DNA from: Citrobacter sp. Cu233
GTDB taxonomy: Bacteria > Pseudomonadota > Gammaproteobacteria > Enterobacterales > Enterobacteriaceae
NCBI RefSeq assembly: GCF_030332225.1
Contig: NZ_JAOWIF010000028.1
Location: 186,001-250,000, forward strand
DNA length: 64,000 nucleotides
Direction: 5' to 3'
Below, piece by piece: positions 41,815 to 50,785 of this stretch. The translations under genes and the position numbers were made by a program. Every line of letters starts with the position of its first letter. The first letter of the stretch is position 1. Below the pieces are notes generated by a model. It was not told the DNA's origin. It ran no database searches and was given only the letters and a program-made list of their open reading frames with translations.

Positions 41815-42396
41815 TCAGTCTTTATCGATCCGGCTGGCTACCGCGCCCTGCTGATCGCGATACTTCGCATCCTGACGGCGGTTGTAAGGTCGCGCTGCAG
41901 GGCCGGAAAGCGGTTCGAAGCTCAGTGCACCAATCGGCATACCGGGGCGCAGCGCCAACGGTAATTTTCCTGAGTTGTAAAATTCCAGAACGATGCACCC
42001 CGACCAACCCGGATCAATACGGTGTGCAGTAACGTGTACCATCAGGCCCAGACGTGCCAGCGAAGAACGGCCGTCTAACCAGCCAACAAGGTCGGAAGGC
42101 AGCGTTACGGATTCGAAAGTGACCGCCAGCGCTAATTCACCTGGATGCAGGAAAAACGCTTCACCATCTTTGAGGACAATTTCATCACTCATTACGCGGT
42201 CAAGCGCAGCGCTGACCTCATCCTTCGGTCCGCTCAAATCAATATACGCCGCCGTATGACCGCGGAACGTACGAAATTTGTTTCCAAGACGCACATCTAC
42301 CGTTGCGCCGTTGATACGCTCGACAGGAGGACGTGGATTGATCGACAGACGACCTTCATCCAACCAGGCTTCAATATCTCGGTCACATAAACGCAT
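41815..42396 (-). CDS. dcd: dCTP deaminase
   Basis: 193 residues, same as E. coli. [20 protein letters not shown] is the N-terminus, [20 protein letters not shown] the catalytic segment, and [20 protein letters not shown] the substrate-binding strand. It deaminates dCTP to dUTP for thymidylate synthesis. It sits 91 bases after udk and 26 bases before asmA on the same strand. Confidence 0.97.
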   Translation of the reverse strand: MRLCDRDIEAWLDEGRLSINPRPPVERINGATVDVRLGNKFRTFRGHTAAYIDLSGPKDEVSAALDRVMSDEIVLKDGEAFFLHPGELALAVTFESVTLPSDLVGWLDGRSSLARLGLMVHVTAHRIDPGWSGCIVLEFYNSGKLPLALRPGMPIGALSFEPLSGPAARPYNRRQDAKYRDQQGAVASRIDKD

Positions 42397-42487
42397 GGCA
42401 CTTTCTCCTTTCGTGCTTCAACCCCTTAATGCCAGGCGCGTTAAGGGTGAACCAGGTTATCACTGAACGGTACACAATTCGCTGAAC

Positions 42488-43129
42488 TTATTCAAAGAAC
42501 TGACTGATTTTCGCCTTCAGAATATCGATAGCAATGCGGTTTTTACCCCCGCGAGGCACGATGATATCGGCGTATTGTTTTGAAGGCTCAATAAATTGCA
42601 GGAACATCGGACGTACGGTTTTTTGGTATTGCGCCATCACCGAATCCATTGAACGACCACGTTCATTCACATCCCGCTTGATACGGCGCATCAGGCAAAT
42701 ATCCAACGGCGTATCAACAAAAATAGAGAAATTCATTTCATCACGCAAACGCGCATCCGTCAGCAACAAAATGCCTTCCAGAATAATGACTTTCTTGGGT
42801 TCAATATGAATAGTTTCTTGTGTGCGTGTGTGTTCGACATAGCTATAAACGGGCAATTCAATGGCGGAACCACGTTTAAGTGTTTGCAGATGCTGAAACA
42901 GCAAACTGTGATCCATCGCGTTCGGATGGTCGTAGTTCGTTTTTACGCGTTCTTCCATCGACAGATGGCTTTGATCTTTGTAATAGCTGTCTTCGGGAAT
43001 AACGCCAATATGTTCGTCACCTACTTGCTCGCGCAATTCGCGATAAAGAGTACTGGCAATAAGACTCTTGCCGGAAGCCGATGCGCCGGCAATGCCGATA
43101 ATGACGCACTGATGGGACTGATCAGTCAT
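42488..43129 (-). CDS. udk: Uridine/cytidine kinase
   Basis: 213 residues, same as E. coli. The P-loop [16 protein letters not shown] is near the N-terminus; [20 protein letters not shown] and [20 protein letters not shown] bind nucleoside. It phosphorylates uridine and cytidine with GTP or ATP in the pyrimidine salvage pathway. It is divergent from dgcE and probably the first gene of udk-dcd-asmA. Confidence 0.97.
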   Translation of the reverse strand: MTDQSHQCVIIGIAGASASGKSLIASTLYRELREQVGDEHIGVIPEDSYYKDQSHLSMEERVKTNYDHPNAMDHSLLFQHLQTLKRGSAIELPVYSYVEHTRTQETIHIEPKKVIILEGILLLTDARLRDEMNFSIFVDTPLDICLMRRIKRDVNERGRSMDSVMAQYQKTVRPMFLQFIEPSKQYADIIVPRGGKNRIAIDILKAKISQFFE

Positions 43130-43443
43130 AAATTTAGCGACCTGATTAACCTGGATGTAAGGAAGGGCGGCGTCGAAACGCCAAACGCGGCAATTATAGG
43201 GATTTCAGCAGCGCGATGCCAGCCCAGGCTACACCAATGCGTCCCTGTCGCAAATTAAAACGGTTAATTTTAAAGCAGGCTCAAGTTTTATTCACCCGCC
43301 TTAGGAATTAATGGCTTGAGCGTGTTAATTTATGAGCAACTGGCGTATAAATTGTAAATTATTTGTACTAGCATAAACGAAGATTAAACGTGATGCGGCC
43401 GGTAACTCTGCTGGCCGACATCGGCTATTTGGGTAAAGTGGTA
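43130..43443. other. Intergenic region between udk and dgcE
   Basis: This 314-base gap contains no gene that I can support and must hold the divergent udk and dgcE promoters. The udk-proximal part is GC-rich; the dgcE-proximal part is AT-rich. An in-frame GTG at 43390 could extend dgcE by 18 codons, but the E. coli-like start is at 43444. No operator is clear. Confidence 0.5.
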
Positions 43444-46400
43444 ATGAGTAAACAATTCCAACATGTTTTAGTTACCCTACCCCATCCTCTGCTGCGCCTG
43501 GCCAGTTTAGGTCTGGTAGCATTTATCTTTACACTATTCTCGCTGGAACTGTCGCGTTTCGGTACCCAACTGGCACCGCTTTGGTTTCCAACCTCAATCA
43601 TGATGGTGGCGTTTTACCGCCATGCAGGAAAAATGTGGCCCGGGATAGCGCTGGCTTGCTCATTCGGCAGCATCGGCGCGTCTTTGCTGTTCTTTCCTGG
43701 AGGTTCGCTTAACTACACTTATACGACCATCAATATTATTGAAGCGGTCGCCGGCGCGATGTTATTGCGCAAACTGCTCCCCTGGTACAATCCCTTACAG
43801 AATCTGAATGACTGGGCGCGATTGGCGTTGGGTAGCGCCGTCATTCCACCGCTGTTAGGTGGTGTGCTGATGTGGCTACTGCTCCCGGAGGGAACCTCGT
43901 TAAATACGTTTCTTATTTGGGTGCTTTCCGAATCCATCGGCGCGCTGGCGCTGGTGCCATTGGGTCTGTTATTCAAGCCTCATTATCTGCTGCGCCACCG
44001 CGATCCCCGTTTACTGCTTGAGACCCTCATCACGCTGCTCATCACTTTAACGTTCAGTTGGCTCTCCATGATGTACGTGCCGTGGCCGTTTACCTGCGTC
44101 ATTGTGTTGCTGATGTGGAGCGCCGTCCGTTTGCCACGTATGGAAGCATTTTTAATTTTCCTCAGCACCGTCATGATGGTCTCTCTGATGCTGGCTGCCA
44201 ACCCATCGCTGCTCTACACCCCAAAAGCGAATGTGATGACAAGTATTCCGTGGCTGCCGTTTTTGATGATTCTGTTGCCAGCCAACATGATGACTATGGT
44301 GATGTACGCATTTCGGGCCGAGCGAAAACACATCTCTGAAAGCGAATCGCGTTTTCGTAATGCCATGGAATATTCCGCGATTGGCATGGCACTCGTCGGT
44401 ACCGAAGGGCAGTGGTTACAGGCAAACAAGGCGTTGTGTCAGTTTCTTGGCTACAGTCAGGAAGAACTGAGAGCGCTGACCTTCCAGCAGCTCACCTGGC
44501 CGGAAGATCTGAATAACGACCTCGAACAACTCGGCATGTTGACCCGTGGTGAAATCAATAGCTACTCCATGGAAAAGCGCTACTACACGCGCGCGGGCGA
44601 AGTCGTCTGGGCATTGCTGGCCGTTTCGCTGGTACGCCACAGCGACAACACCCCGCTCTACTTTATTGCACAGGTCGAAGACATAAACGACCTGAAGCAC
44701 ACCGAGTGGATGAATAAGCGGCTGATGGAACGCATCACCCTCGCCAACGAAGCAGGCGGTATCGGCATCTGGGAGTGGGAACTGCAACCCGACGTGATCA
44801 GTTGGGATAAGCGCATGTTCGATCTCTATGAAGTCCCGCCGCATATCAAACCCAGTTGGCAAGTCTGGTACGAGTGCGTCGTACCGGAAGATCGCGAGCA
44901 TGCTGAGAATGTGATTCGCGACTCTCTGGCCGCACGAATTCCCTTTAAACTCGAATTTCGTATTGCAGTACGTGACGGCGTGCGACACATCCGCTCGTTG
45001 GCTAACCGGGTACTGAATAAAGACGGAGAAGTTGAACGCTTACTCGGCATTAATTTGGATATGACCGAAGTGAAGCAGCTCAATGAAGCGTTGTACCAGG
45101 AAAAAGAGCGTTTGCACATCACGCTGGACTCAATCGGCGAAGCGGTGATTTGTATTGATGTCGACATGAATGTGACCTTTATGAACCCGGTTGCCGAGAA
45201 GATGAGCGGCTGGCAGCAGGACGACGCGATAGGTATTCCGTTACTGACAGTGCTGCGTATCACCTTTGGCGATAACGGCCCATTGATGGAAAACATCTAC
45301 AGTGCCGATATGTCGCGCACAGCCATAGAGCAGGAGGTGGTCCTGCATTGCCGTAACGGCAGCAGTTACGACATTCAGTACAGCATTACGCCACTCAGTA
45401 CACTTGACGGCGGCAGCATTGGCTCCGTACTGGTCATTCAGGATGTCACCGAGTCACGTAAGATGTTACGCCAACTGAGCTACAGCGCGTCGCACGATGA
45501 CCTCACCCATCTTGCTAACCGGGTCAGCTTCGAGAACCATCTGAAACAATTGCTGCAAGCCGTACACGATACGCATCAACGCCATGTTCTGGTCTTTATC
45601 GATCTGGATCGGTTTAAAGCCGTGAACGATAGCGCGGGCCATGCTGCTGGCGATGCCCTGCTGCGCGAACTGGCGTCTCTGATGCTCAGCATGCTGCGTA
45701 GCAGCGATGTACTGGCGCGTCTCGGCGGCGATGAATTCGGTCTGTTGCTGCCAGATTGCAACATCGAAAGCGCACGCTTTATCTCTGGCCGTATTATCCG
45801 CGCCATCAACGAGCATCAGTTTATGTGGGAGGGCCGTCTGCACCGCATAGGCGCCAGTGCGGGTATTACGCTGATCGATGAGAAAAATCATGTCGCGACG
45901 GAGGTCATGTCCCAGGCGGATATCGCCTGCTATGCCGCCAAAAACAGCGGACGTGGGCGGGTCTGCGTGTATGAGCCTCAGCAAAGTCAGACGCACACTT
46001 CACGGGAACTGCTGTCGTTTGATGAACAGAAGTACATTATTGCGCACAACCCGATGCTCATGATCGCCCGGGGTGTGGCCTCTCCACGCATTCCTGAGAC
46101 ATTCAGCTTCTGGCTACTCTCACTGCGTCTGGGAACAGAGGACGGTGATGTTATCGAAGAGCATATCTTCCGTACCGGACTCGTTGACCCTGCGCTTAAT
46201 CATGCGCTTGACCGCCGGGTTTTTAACGAATTTTTCCAGCATGCTGCGACGGCAATTGCCAGTAAGGGACTCAGTATTGCCCTTCCCCTTTCTGCAGCCG
46301 GACTGTTGAGTACCGAACTTCTGGATGGACTGTTAGAACAGTTGCAACGTAGCCCGCTACCACCACGTTTATTACACCTGACCATACCAGCCGGAGTGAT

Positions 46401-46773
46401 GAAATCGCATCCAGCTCAGAGCATATCGGCCATTCAGCGACTTCGTCACGCGGGTTGTCGGATTATTTTAAGCCAGGTTGGGCGCGACTTAGAGATCTTT
46501 GAAAACCTGAAGTTTCACGCTGTCGATTACCTGTTACTGGACAGTGAGATCAGCGCCAGTGTTCACGGCAACCTGATGGATGAAATGTGGGTTTCTATGA
46601 TCCAGAGCCATGCTCAGCGCCTGGATATCAAAACGATCGCTGGCCCCGTGCAAATGCCACTGATCATGGACGCACTTTCTGGTATCGGCATTGATATGAT
46701 CTACGGCGACATCATTGCTGATGCTCAGCCGTTGGATCTGCTACTCAATACCAGTCACTTCGCTATCAACTGA
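43444..46773 (+). CDS. dgcE: Diguanylate cyclase DgcE (YegE)
   Basis: 1109 residues from the ATG at 43444 (MSKQFQHVLVTLPHPLLRLA), as in E. coli (1105). An N-terminal MASE1 membrane sensor of about 300 residues is followed by PAS/PAC repeats (SRFRNAMEYSAIGMALVGTE; ITLDSIGEAVICIDVDMNVT). The GGDEF domain has an intact motif near residue 761 (LARLGGDEFGLLLPD), with the RSSD inhibitory I-site five residues before it. The C-terminal EAL-like domain is degenerate. It makes c-di-GMP; in E. coli it drives curli and cellulose control in stationary phase. Its 3' end overlaps alkA. Confidence 0.95.
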   Translation: MSKQFQHVLVTLPHPLLRLASLGLVAFIFTLFSLELSRFGTQLAPLWFPTSIMMVAFYRHAGKMWPGIALACSFGSIGASLLFFPGGSLNYTYTTINIIEAVAGAMLLRKLLPWYNPLQNLNDWARLALGSAVIPPLLGGVLMWLLLPEGTSLNTFLIWVLSESIGALALVPLGLLFKPHYLLRHRDPRLLLETLITLLITLTFSWLSMMYVPWPFTCVIVLLMWSAVRLPRMEAFLIFLSTVMMVSLMLAANPSLLYTPKANVMTSIPWLPFLMILLPANMMTMVMYAFRAERKHISESESRFRNAMEYSAIGMALVGTEGQWLQANKALCQFLGYSQEELRALTFQQLTWPEDLNNDLEQLGMLTRGEINSYSMEKRYYTRAGEVVWALLAVSLVRHSDNTPLYFIAQVEDINDLKHTEWMNKRLMERITLANEAGGIGIWEWELQPDVISWDKRMFDLYEVPPHIKPSWQVWYECVVPEDREHAENVIRDSLAARIPFKLEFRIAVRDGVRHIRSLANRVLNKDGEVERLLGINLDMTEVKQLNEALYQEKERLHITLDSIGEAVICIDVDMNVTFMNPVAEKMSGWQQDDAIGIPLLTVLRITFGDNGPLMENIYSADMSRTAIEQEVVLHCRNGSSYDIQYSITPLSTLDGGSIGSVLVIQDVTESRKMLRQLSYSASHDDLTHLANRVSFENHLKQLLQAVHDTHQRHVLVFIDLDRFKAVNDSAGHAAGDALLRELASLMLSMLRSSDVLARLGGDEFGLLLPDCNIESARFISGRIIRAINEHQFMWEGRLHRIGASAGITLIDEKNHVATEVMSQADIACYAAKNSGRGRVCVYEPQQSQTHTSRELLSFDEQKYIIAHNPMLMIARGVASPRIPETFSFWLLSLRLGTEDGDVIEEHIFRTGLVDPALNHALDRRVFNEFFQHAATAIASKGLSIALPLSAAGLLSTELLDGLLEQLQRSPLPPRLLHLTIPAGVMKSHPAQSISAIQRLRHAGCRIILSQVGRDLEIFENLKFHAVDYLLLDSEISASVHGNLMDEMWVSMIQSHAQRLDIKTIAGPVQMPLIMDALSGIGIDMIYGDIIADAQPLDLLLNTSHFAIN

Positions 46774-47610
46774 CGGCTGCCACCCTTCCGTATACCAGAT
46801 ATGCAATAACGCATAGGAGCGCCACGGCTTCCAGCGCTCGGCATAGCGCCGGATCTGGGCGGGTGTCATGCCCGGAAAGCGTTGTTTGATCAAATAATCG
46901 TCAGGAAGAAAAACATCTTTCGCCTGCCAACCGCGTAGCGCGAAATAATTGGCAGTCCAGCGCCCTATACCGGGAAACGTTTGTAAGTGCTTTACGCCTT
47001 GCTCAATATCAGCTGGTGCAACCGATGAAAGCCTTCCCGTAAGCGTTGCTCGTGCCAGATGAATGAGCGCTTCGGCGCGTTTGAGCGGCATCCCTAACGC
47101 TTTCAGGTGCAAAGGCTCAGCAGCAGCCAACGCTTGTGGTGTGGGAAAACACACATACTCAGGCGCGTCATCAAGCCTGTCGCCGTAGGCGTGTACAACT
47201 TTCGCGGTCAGTTTTGCCGCCATTGCGACGCTCACTAACTGGCCTAATATCGCCCTCACACCTTGTTCAAAGGCATCGACAGCGCCGGGTAGCCGCAAGC
47301 CAGGACGCGCAGCGCCCAGGCTGCCCAGAGCGTTAACAATATGCTGTGGACAGCAACCAAGATCGAACAAGCGCTCAATTTTAACCAGACACTCTGCCGC
47401 AACGGGCTGTAGCCCCGGACTTAGCCTGATCTGAAGCTGGTATGTCTTCAGGTCAGGCACCACACTCACCAGCCCGTGATGCTCACCGATTGCCAGGCTC
47501 CTGGCGTAATACAGCTCCCCAACGGTTTCGACGCCATCCACCGCACGGGCGGACAGAAACCCCAGCATCCAGGGCCAGTCGTAAGGCGGTTGCCAGCTCA
47601 GAGTAAACAT
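46741..47610 (-). CDS. alkA: DNA-3-methyladenine glycosylase II
   Basis: 289 residues from the ATG at 47610 (MFTLSWQPPYDWPWMLGFLS), matching the E. coli start; the frame running to 47733 is an artefact. FEQGVRAILGQLVSVAMAAK and the helix-hairpin-helix LQTFPGIGRWTANYFALRGW are followed by FLPDDYLIKQRFPG with the catalytic Asp. It removes alkylated bases in base excision repair. The C-terminus (SVDSEVTGIE) is a few residues longer than in E. coli and overlaps the end of dgcE by 33 bases. Confidence 0.96.
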   Translation of the reverse strand: MFTLSWQPPYDWPWMLGFLSARAVDGVETVGELYYARSLAIGEHHGLVSVVPDLKTYQLQIRLSPGLQPVAAECLVKIERLFDLGCCPQHIVNALGSLGAARPGLRLPGAVDAFEQGVRAILGQLVSVAMAAKLTAKVVHAYGDRLDDAPEYVCFPTPQALAAAEPLHLKALGMPLKRAEALIHLARATLTGRLSSVAPADIEQGVKHLQTFPGIGRWTANYFALRGWQAKDVFLPDDYLIKQRFPGMTPAQIRRYAERWKPWRSYALLHIWYTEGWQPSVDSEVTGIE

Positions 47611-47664
47611 GTACGCTTCCTTTTTTTGCCAGCCTACAGCATAAACGTTATCCCGACGATACGC

Positions 47665-47672
47665 CTTGCTTT
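47665..47672 (-). promoter_or_regulatory. Candidate Ada-binding site upstream of alkA
   Basis: On the minus strand AAAGCAAG lies 55 bases upstream of the alkA ATG. Methylated Ada activates E. coli alkA through an AAAGCAA-type element near its -35 region. A TATGCT hexamer closer to the gene could be the -10. The site overlaps the alkA-yegD intergenic region (136 bases), which also carries the yegD start region. Confidence 0.4.
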
Positions 47673-47746
47673 CATATTCCAGTTGTCGGGGCGTCAACAT
47701 TTCGCTAAAGTCACGCCCCTTCTTCACTGGCATGGGGATTTTTACG

Positions 47747-49099
47747 GTGTTTATTGGTTTTGACTACGGTACGGCGAACTGTTCAGTGGCCGTCATGCGT
47801 GATGGGCAGCCATACTTGCTCAAAATGGAAAATAACAGCACGCTGCTGCCTTCTATGCTTTGTGCCCCTACGCGTGAAGCGGTCAGCGAATGGTTGTATC
47901 GCCATCATGATGTCCCCACAACGGATGCCGAAACACAGGCGCTACTGAGTCGTGCGATGCGTTATAACCGCGATGAAGACATCGATGTTAACGCCAATAG
48001 CGTACAGTTTGGTCTGGCGTCACTGGCGCAATACATTGACGACCCGGAAGAGGTTTACTTTGTTAAATCGCCAAAATCATTCCTGGGTGCCAGCGGCCTG
48101 AAGCCACAGCAGGTTGCGCTGTTTGAGGATTTGGTCTGCGCGATGATGCTGCACATCCGCAACCAGGCACAGAATCAGCTCCCCGAAGCCATTACCCAGG
48201 CCGTCATCGGTCGCCCGATAAACTTCCAGGGGTTAGGCGGCGACGACGCCAACGCCCAGGCGCAGGGTATTCTTGAACGCGCGGCAAAACGCGCGGGTTT
48301 TCAGGATGTGGTGTTTCAGTACGAGCCGGTAGCCGCTGGTCTGGATTTTGAAGCAACCTTGCAAGAAGAAAAGCGCGTACTGGTGGTGGACATTGGCGGC
48401 GGTACCACCGACTGCTCGTTGCTGCTGATGGGGCCGCAGTGGCATCAACGCGCCGATCGCGAAACCAGCCTGTTAGGTCACAGTGGATGTCGCGTAGGCG
48501 GTAACGATCTGGATATCGCGCTGGCCTTTAAACACCTGATGCCGTTACTCGGCATGGGAGGCGAAACCGAAAAAGGTATCGCATTACCTATTCTGCCGTG
48601 GTGGAACGCCGTCGCGATTAACGATGTCCCCGCGCAAAGTGATTTTTACAGTACCGCCAACGGTCGATTGTTGAACGATCTTATCCGTGATGCACGTGAA
48701 GCGGACAAAGTCGCGCTGTTACTCAAAGTCTGGCGCGAGCGTCTGAGCTACCGCCTGGTTCGTAGCGCAGAAGAAAGCAAAATTGCGCTTTCCGCTCAGG
48801 CAAACGTCACGGCGGCACTGCCGTTTATCAGTGATGAACTGGCTGCCGCAATCAGCCAACAGGGGCTGGAAACTGCGCTCAATCAACCACTGGCACATAT
48901 TCTGGAACAGGTGCAACTAGCCCTGGATAATGCCCAGGAAAAACCGGATGTCATTTATTTAACCGGCGGCAGCGCGCGCTCACCGATTATCAAAAAAGCG
49001 CTTGCCGAACAGCTTCCGGGGATCCCTATCGCCGGTGGTGATGACTTCGGCTCGGTTACCGCAGGTCTGGCACGCTGGGCGGAAGTGGTTTTCCGCTAA
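47747..49099 (+). CDS. yegD: YegD, Hsp70-family ATPase of unknown client
   Basis: 450 residues from the GTG at 47747 (reads VFIGFDYGTANCS), exactly the E. coli length. GGGGA lies eight bases before this GTG, supporting it over the in-frame ATG at 47732. FIGFDYGTANCSVAVMRDGQ is the phosphate-1 loop, VLVVDIGGGTTDCSLLLMGP phosphate-2, and IYLTGGSARSPIIKKALAEQ the adenosine motif of the actin/Hsp70 fold. It lacks the peptide-binding C-terminal domain of DnaK. The client is unknown. In E. coli K-12, yegI, yegJ, pphC and yegL follow; here the Sib locus follows directly. Confidence 0.93.
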   Translation: MFIGFDYGTANCSVAVMRDGQPYLLKMENNSTLLPSMLCAPTREAVSEWLYRHHDVPTTDAETQALLSRAMRYNRDEDIDVNANSVQFGLASLAQYIDDPEEVYFVKSPKSFLGASGLKPQQVALFEDLVCAMMLHIRNQAQNQLPEAITQAVIGRPINFQGLGGDDANAQAQGILERAAKRAGFQDVVFQYEPVAAGLDFEATLQEEKRVLVVDIGGGTTDCSLLLMGPQWHQRADRETSLLGHSGCRVGGNDLDIALAFKHLMPLLGMGGETEKGIALPILPWWNAVAINDVPAQSDFYSTANGRLLNDLIRDAREADKVALLLKVWRERLSYRLVRSAEESKIALSAQANVTAALPFISDELAAAISQQGLETALNQPLAHILEQVQLALDNAQEKPDVIYLTGGSARSPIIKKALAEQLPGIPIAGGDDFGSVTAGLARWAEVVFR

Positions 49100-49127
49100 G
49101 TGGTTCGCAGGCTGAAAAGTGTGCGTA

Positions 49128-49156
49128 TTGACATCATCGTTACTGTGGCTTATGGT
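49128..49156 (+). promoter_or_regulatory. Promoter of the Sib antitoxin RNA
   Basis: A perfect -35 TTGACA at 49128-49133 and a -10 TATGGT at 49151-49156 are separated by exactly 17 bases. A start near 49163 would give a short RNA ending at the terminator at 49277-49300. It faces the ibs frame on the opposite strand. Confidence 0.75.
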
Positions 49157-49162
49157 CAGGAG

Positions 49163-49299
49163 TGAGGGTCAGGGAGGGTTTCCCCTCCCTCTGGTATCTT
49201 AGTAAGCCGGTAAGCTAATCACTAAGAGTATCACCAGTATGATGACGTACTTCATCATAACCCTTTCCTTATTTTGGCCCCTTCCTCGGGAGGGGTTTT
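49163..49299 (+). ncRNA. sib: Sib antisense RNA (type I antitoxin)
   Basis: A predicted RNA of about 137 bases. It starts AGTGAGGGTCAGGGAGGG, contains a short CCCTCC hairpin, runs antisense across the whole ibs frame, and ends in a GC-rich stem (GGCCCCTTCC, then GGGAGGGG) followed by TTTT. Position (before mdtA), size and layout match the SibA/SibB RNAs (RyeC/RyeD) of E. coli, which base-pair with ibs mRNA and repress toxin synthesis. E. coli K-12 has two tandem copies here; I see one. Confidence 0.8.
49199..49258 (-). CDS. ibs: Ibs-type toxic membrane peptide
   Basis: A 19-codon frame on the minus strand encodes [19 protein letters not shown] and then TAA. The double Met, single hydrophobic helix and Pro near the C-terminus match the Ibs toxins of E. 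coli (MMKxVIIL...ISFxxY). Ibs peptides insert in the inner membrane and collapse its potential when overproduced. The gene is fully covered by the Sib RNA on the other strand. Which of the ibsA-E types it corresponds to cannot be said. Confidence 0.85.
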   Translation of the reverse strand: MMKYVIILVILLVISLPAY

Positions 49300-49300
49300 C
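49277..49300 (+). terminator. Terminator of the Sib RNA
   Basis: CCCCTTCCTCGGGAGGGG forms a GC-rich stem-loop followed by TTTTC. It lies just past the point where the ibs start codons are covered. Confidence 0.7.
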
Positions 49301-49464
49301 CCGTTTCAGCATCCGGCTGAAATCTCTGGCTTTCCTCCTTTTTGCCGTGCCAGCACTCTAACGTACTATCCGGCATTCGCTATTTTCAGCGCTGATTGTT
49401 GCGTAATGCCTCGCAAAGCCGCGTCAGCATTCAGACGAATCCCGACAGTGTTTCATAATTCCTC

Positions 49465-49495
49465 CATTTTTCTCCCGCGTTCACTGGCTAAACTA
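49465..49495 (+). promoter_or_regulatory. mdtA promoter region with a BaeR-like site
   Basis: TTTTTCTCC followed by a short spacer and TGGC at 49467-49488 resembles the BaeR box known upstream of E. coli mdtA (TTTTTCTCCATDATTGGC), but with extra bases between the halves. A possible -10 TAAACT follows at 49489-49494. It lies about 45-70 bases before the mdtA ATG. The position fits BaeSR control of the operon, but the match is imperfect. Confidence 0.45.
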
Positions 49496-49537
49496 GTATC
49501 ATTCCGCGAAACGTTTCAGGATGAGAAACTTACAACA

Positions 49538-50785
49538 ATGAAAGGCAGTAACAAATCCCGCTGGGTGATAGCAATCGTGAGCGTCGTGGCCGCCATCGTC
49601 GCATTTTGGTTCTGGCAGAGTCGCAGCGAACCCCAGGGAACAGCCCCCGGCGCAACCCGTCAGATGCAACCCGCTCCGGCAACGGGACGGCGAGGAATGC
49701 GTTCAGGCCCGTTGGCTCCGGTTCAGGCGGCCACGGCAGTCGAACAAGCAGTTCCACGCTATCTGACCGGGCTGGGTACCATTACTGCCGCGAACACCGC
49801 GACGGTACGCAGTCGCGTGGACGGCCAACTCATCGCCATACACTTTCAGGAAGGACAGCAGGTGAAAGCCGGCGACCTGCTGGCAGAAATAGACCCCAGC
49901 CAGTTTAAAGTCGCTCTGGCTCAGGCGCAGGGGCAGTTAGCGAAAGATAAAGCCACACTGGCCAATGCCCGTCGCGATCTCGCCCGCTATCAGCAACTGG
50001 TTAAAACCAACCTGGTCTCTCGCCAGGAACTGGATGCGCAGCAGGCGCTGGTCAACGAAACACAAGGGACGATAAAAGCCGATGAAGCCAGCGTCGCCAG
50101 CGCGCAATTGCAACTCGACTGGAGCCGGGTAACGGCTCCTGTTGATGGTCGGGTGGGCCTGAAGCTTGTGGATGTGGGTAACCAGATATCCAGCAGCGAT
50201 ACCACCGGGATTGTCGTCATTACACAAACCCATCCTATTGATCTGGTTTTCACTTTGCCAGAGAACGATATCGCGACCGTAGTACAGGCACAGAAATCGG
50301 GGACGCCACTGAAAGTTGAGGCCTGGGACCGTACCAACTCGCAAAAACTGAGCGAAGGCGTACTGCTGAGCCTCGACAACCAGATTGACGCCACCACCGG
50401 CACCATCAAAGCGAAAGCCCGCTTTAACAACCAGGACGATGCCTTGTTCCCGAATCAGTTTGTTAACGCTCGCATGCTGGTCGACACCGAACAAAATGCC
50501 ATCGTGATCCCGGCTGCCGCATTACAAATGGGCAATGAAGGCCACTTTGTCTGGGTGCTGAACAACGACAACAAAGTCAGCAAACATCTGGTTAAACCAG
50601 GTATTCAGGACAGTCAGAACGTCGTTATCTCCGCCGGGCTGTCCGCGGGCGAACGCGTCGTCACCGACGGTATTGATCGTCTGACGGAAGGGGCTAAAGT
50701 CGAGGTCGTGGAGGCTCACGCCGCCACCGCTAGCGACGACAAAGCCGCACCGCGCGGCTATGGCAAAAAAGGAGCGAGCTCCTGA
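49538..50785 (+). CDS. mdtA: MdtA, periplasmic adaptor of the MdtABC efflux pump
   Basis: 415 residues from the ATG at 49538 ([20 protein letters not shown]), equal to E. coli MdtA; the frame opening at 49274 runs through the Sib locus and is not real. An N-terminal membrane anchor is followed by the lipoyl half-motif [20 protein letters not shown], an alpha-hairpin ([20 protein letters not shown]) and the second half [20 protein letters not shown]. It links the MdtB/MdtC RND pump to TolC. Its stop overlaps the mdtB start (TGATG). Confidence 0.97.
   Translation: MKGSNKSRWVIAIVSVVAAIVAFWFWQSRSEPQGTAPGATRQMQPAPATGRRGMRSGPLAPVQAATAVEQAVPRYLTGLGTITAANTATVRSRVDGQLIAIHFQEGQQVKAGDLLAEIDPSQFKVALAQAQGQLAKDKATLANARRDLARYQQLVKTNLVSRQELDAQQALVNETQGTIKADEASVASAQLQLDWSRVTAPVDGRVGLKLVDVGNQISSSDTTGIVVITQTHPIDLVFTLPENDIATVVQAQKSGTPLKVEAWDRTNSQKLSEGVLLSLDNQIDATTGTIKAKARFNNQDDALFPNQFVNARMLVDTEQNAIVIPAAALQMGNEGHFVWVLNNDNKVSKHLVKPGIQDSQNVVISAGLSAGERVVTDGIDRLTEGAKVEVVEAHAATASDDKAAPRGYGKKGASS

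Noticed and set aside
43390-43443. GTG start adding 18 residues to dgcE
   Set aside because: Known DgcE proteins begin at the MSKQ start; the extension is not hydrophobic or conserved as far as I recall.
49274-49537. Longer N-terminus for mdtA
   Set aside because: The extension runs through the Sib terminator and promoter region; the true start at 49538 matches E. coli MdtA in sequence and length.
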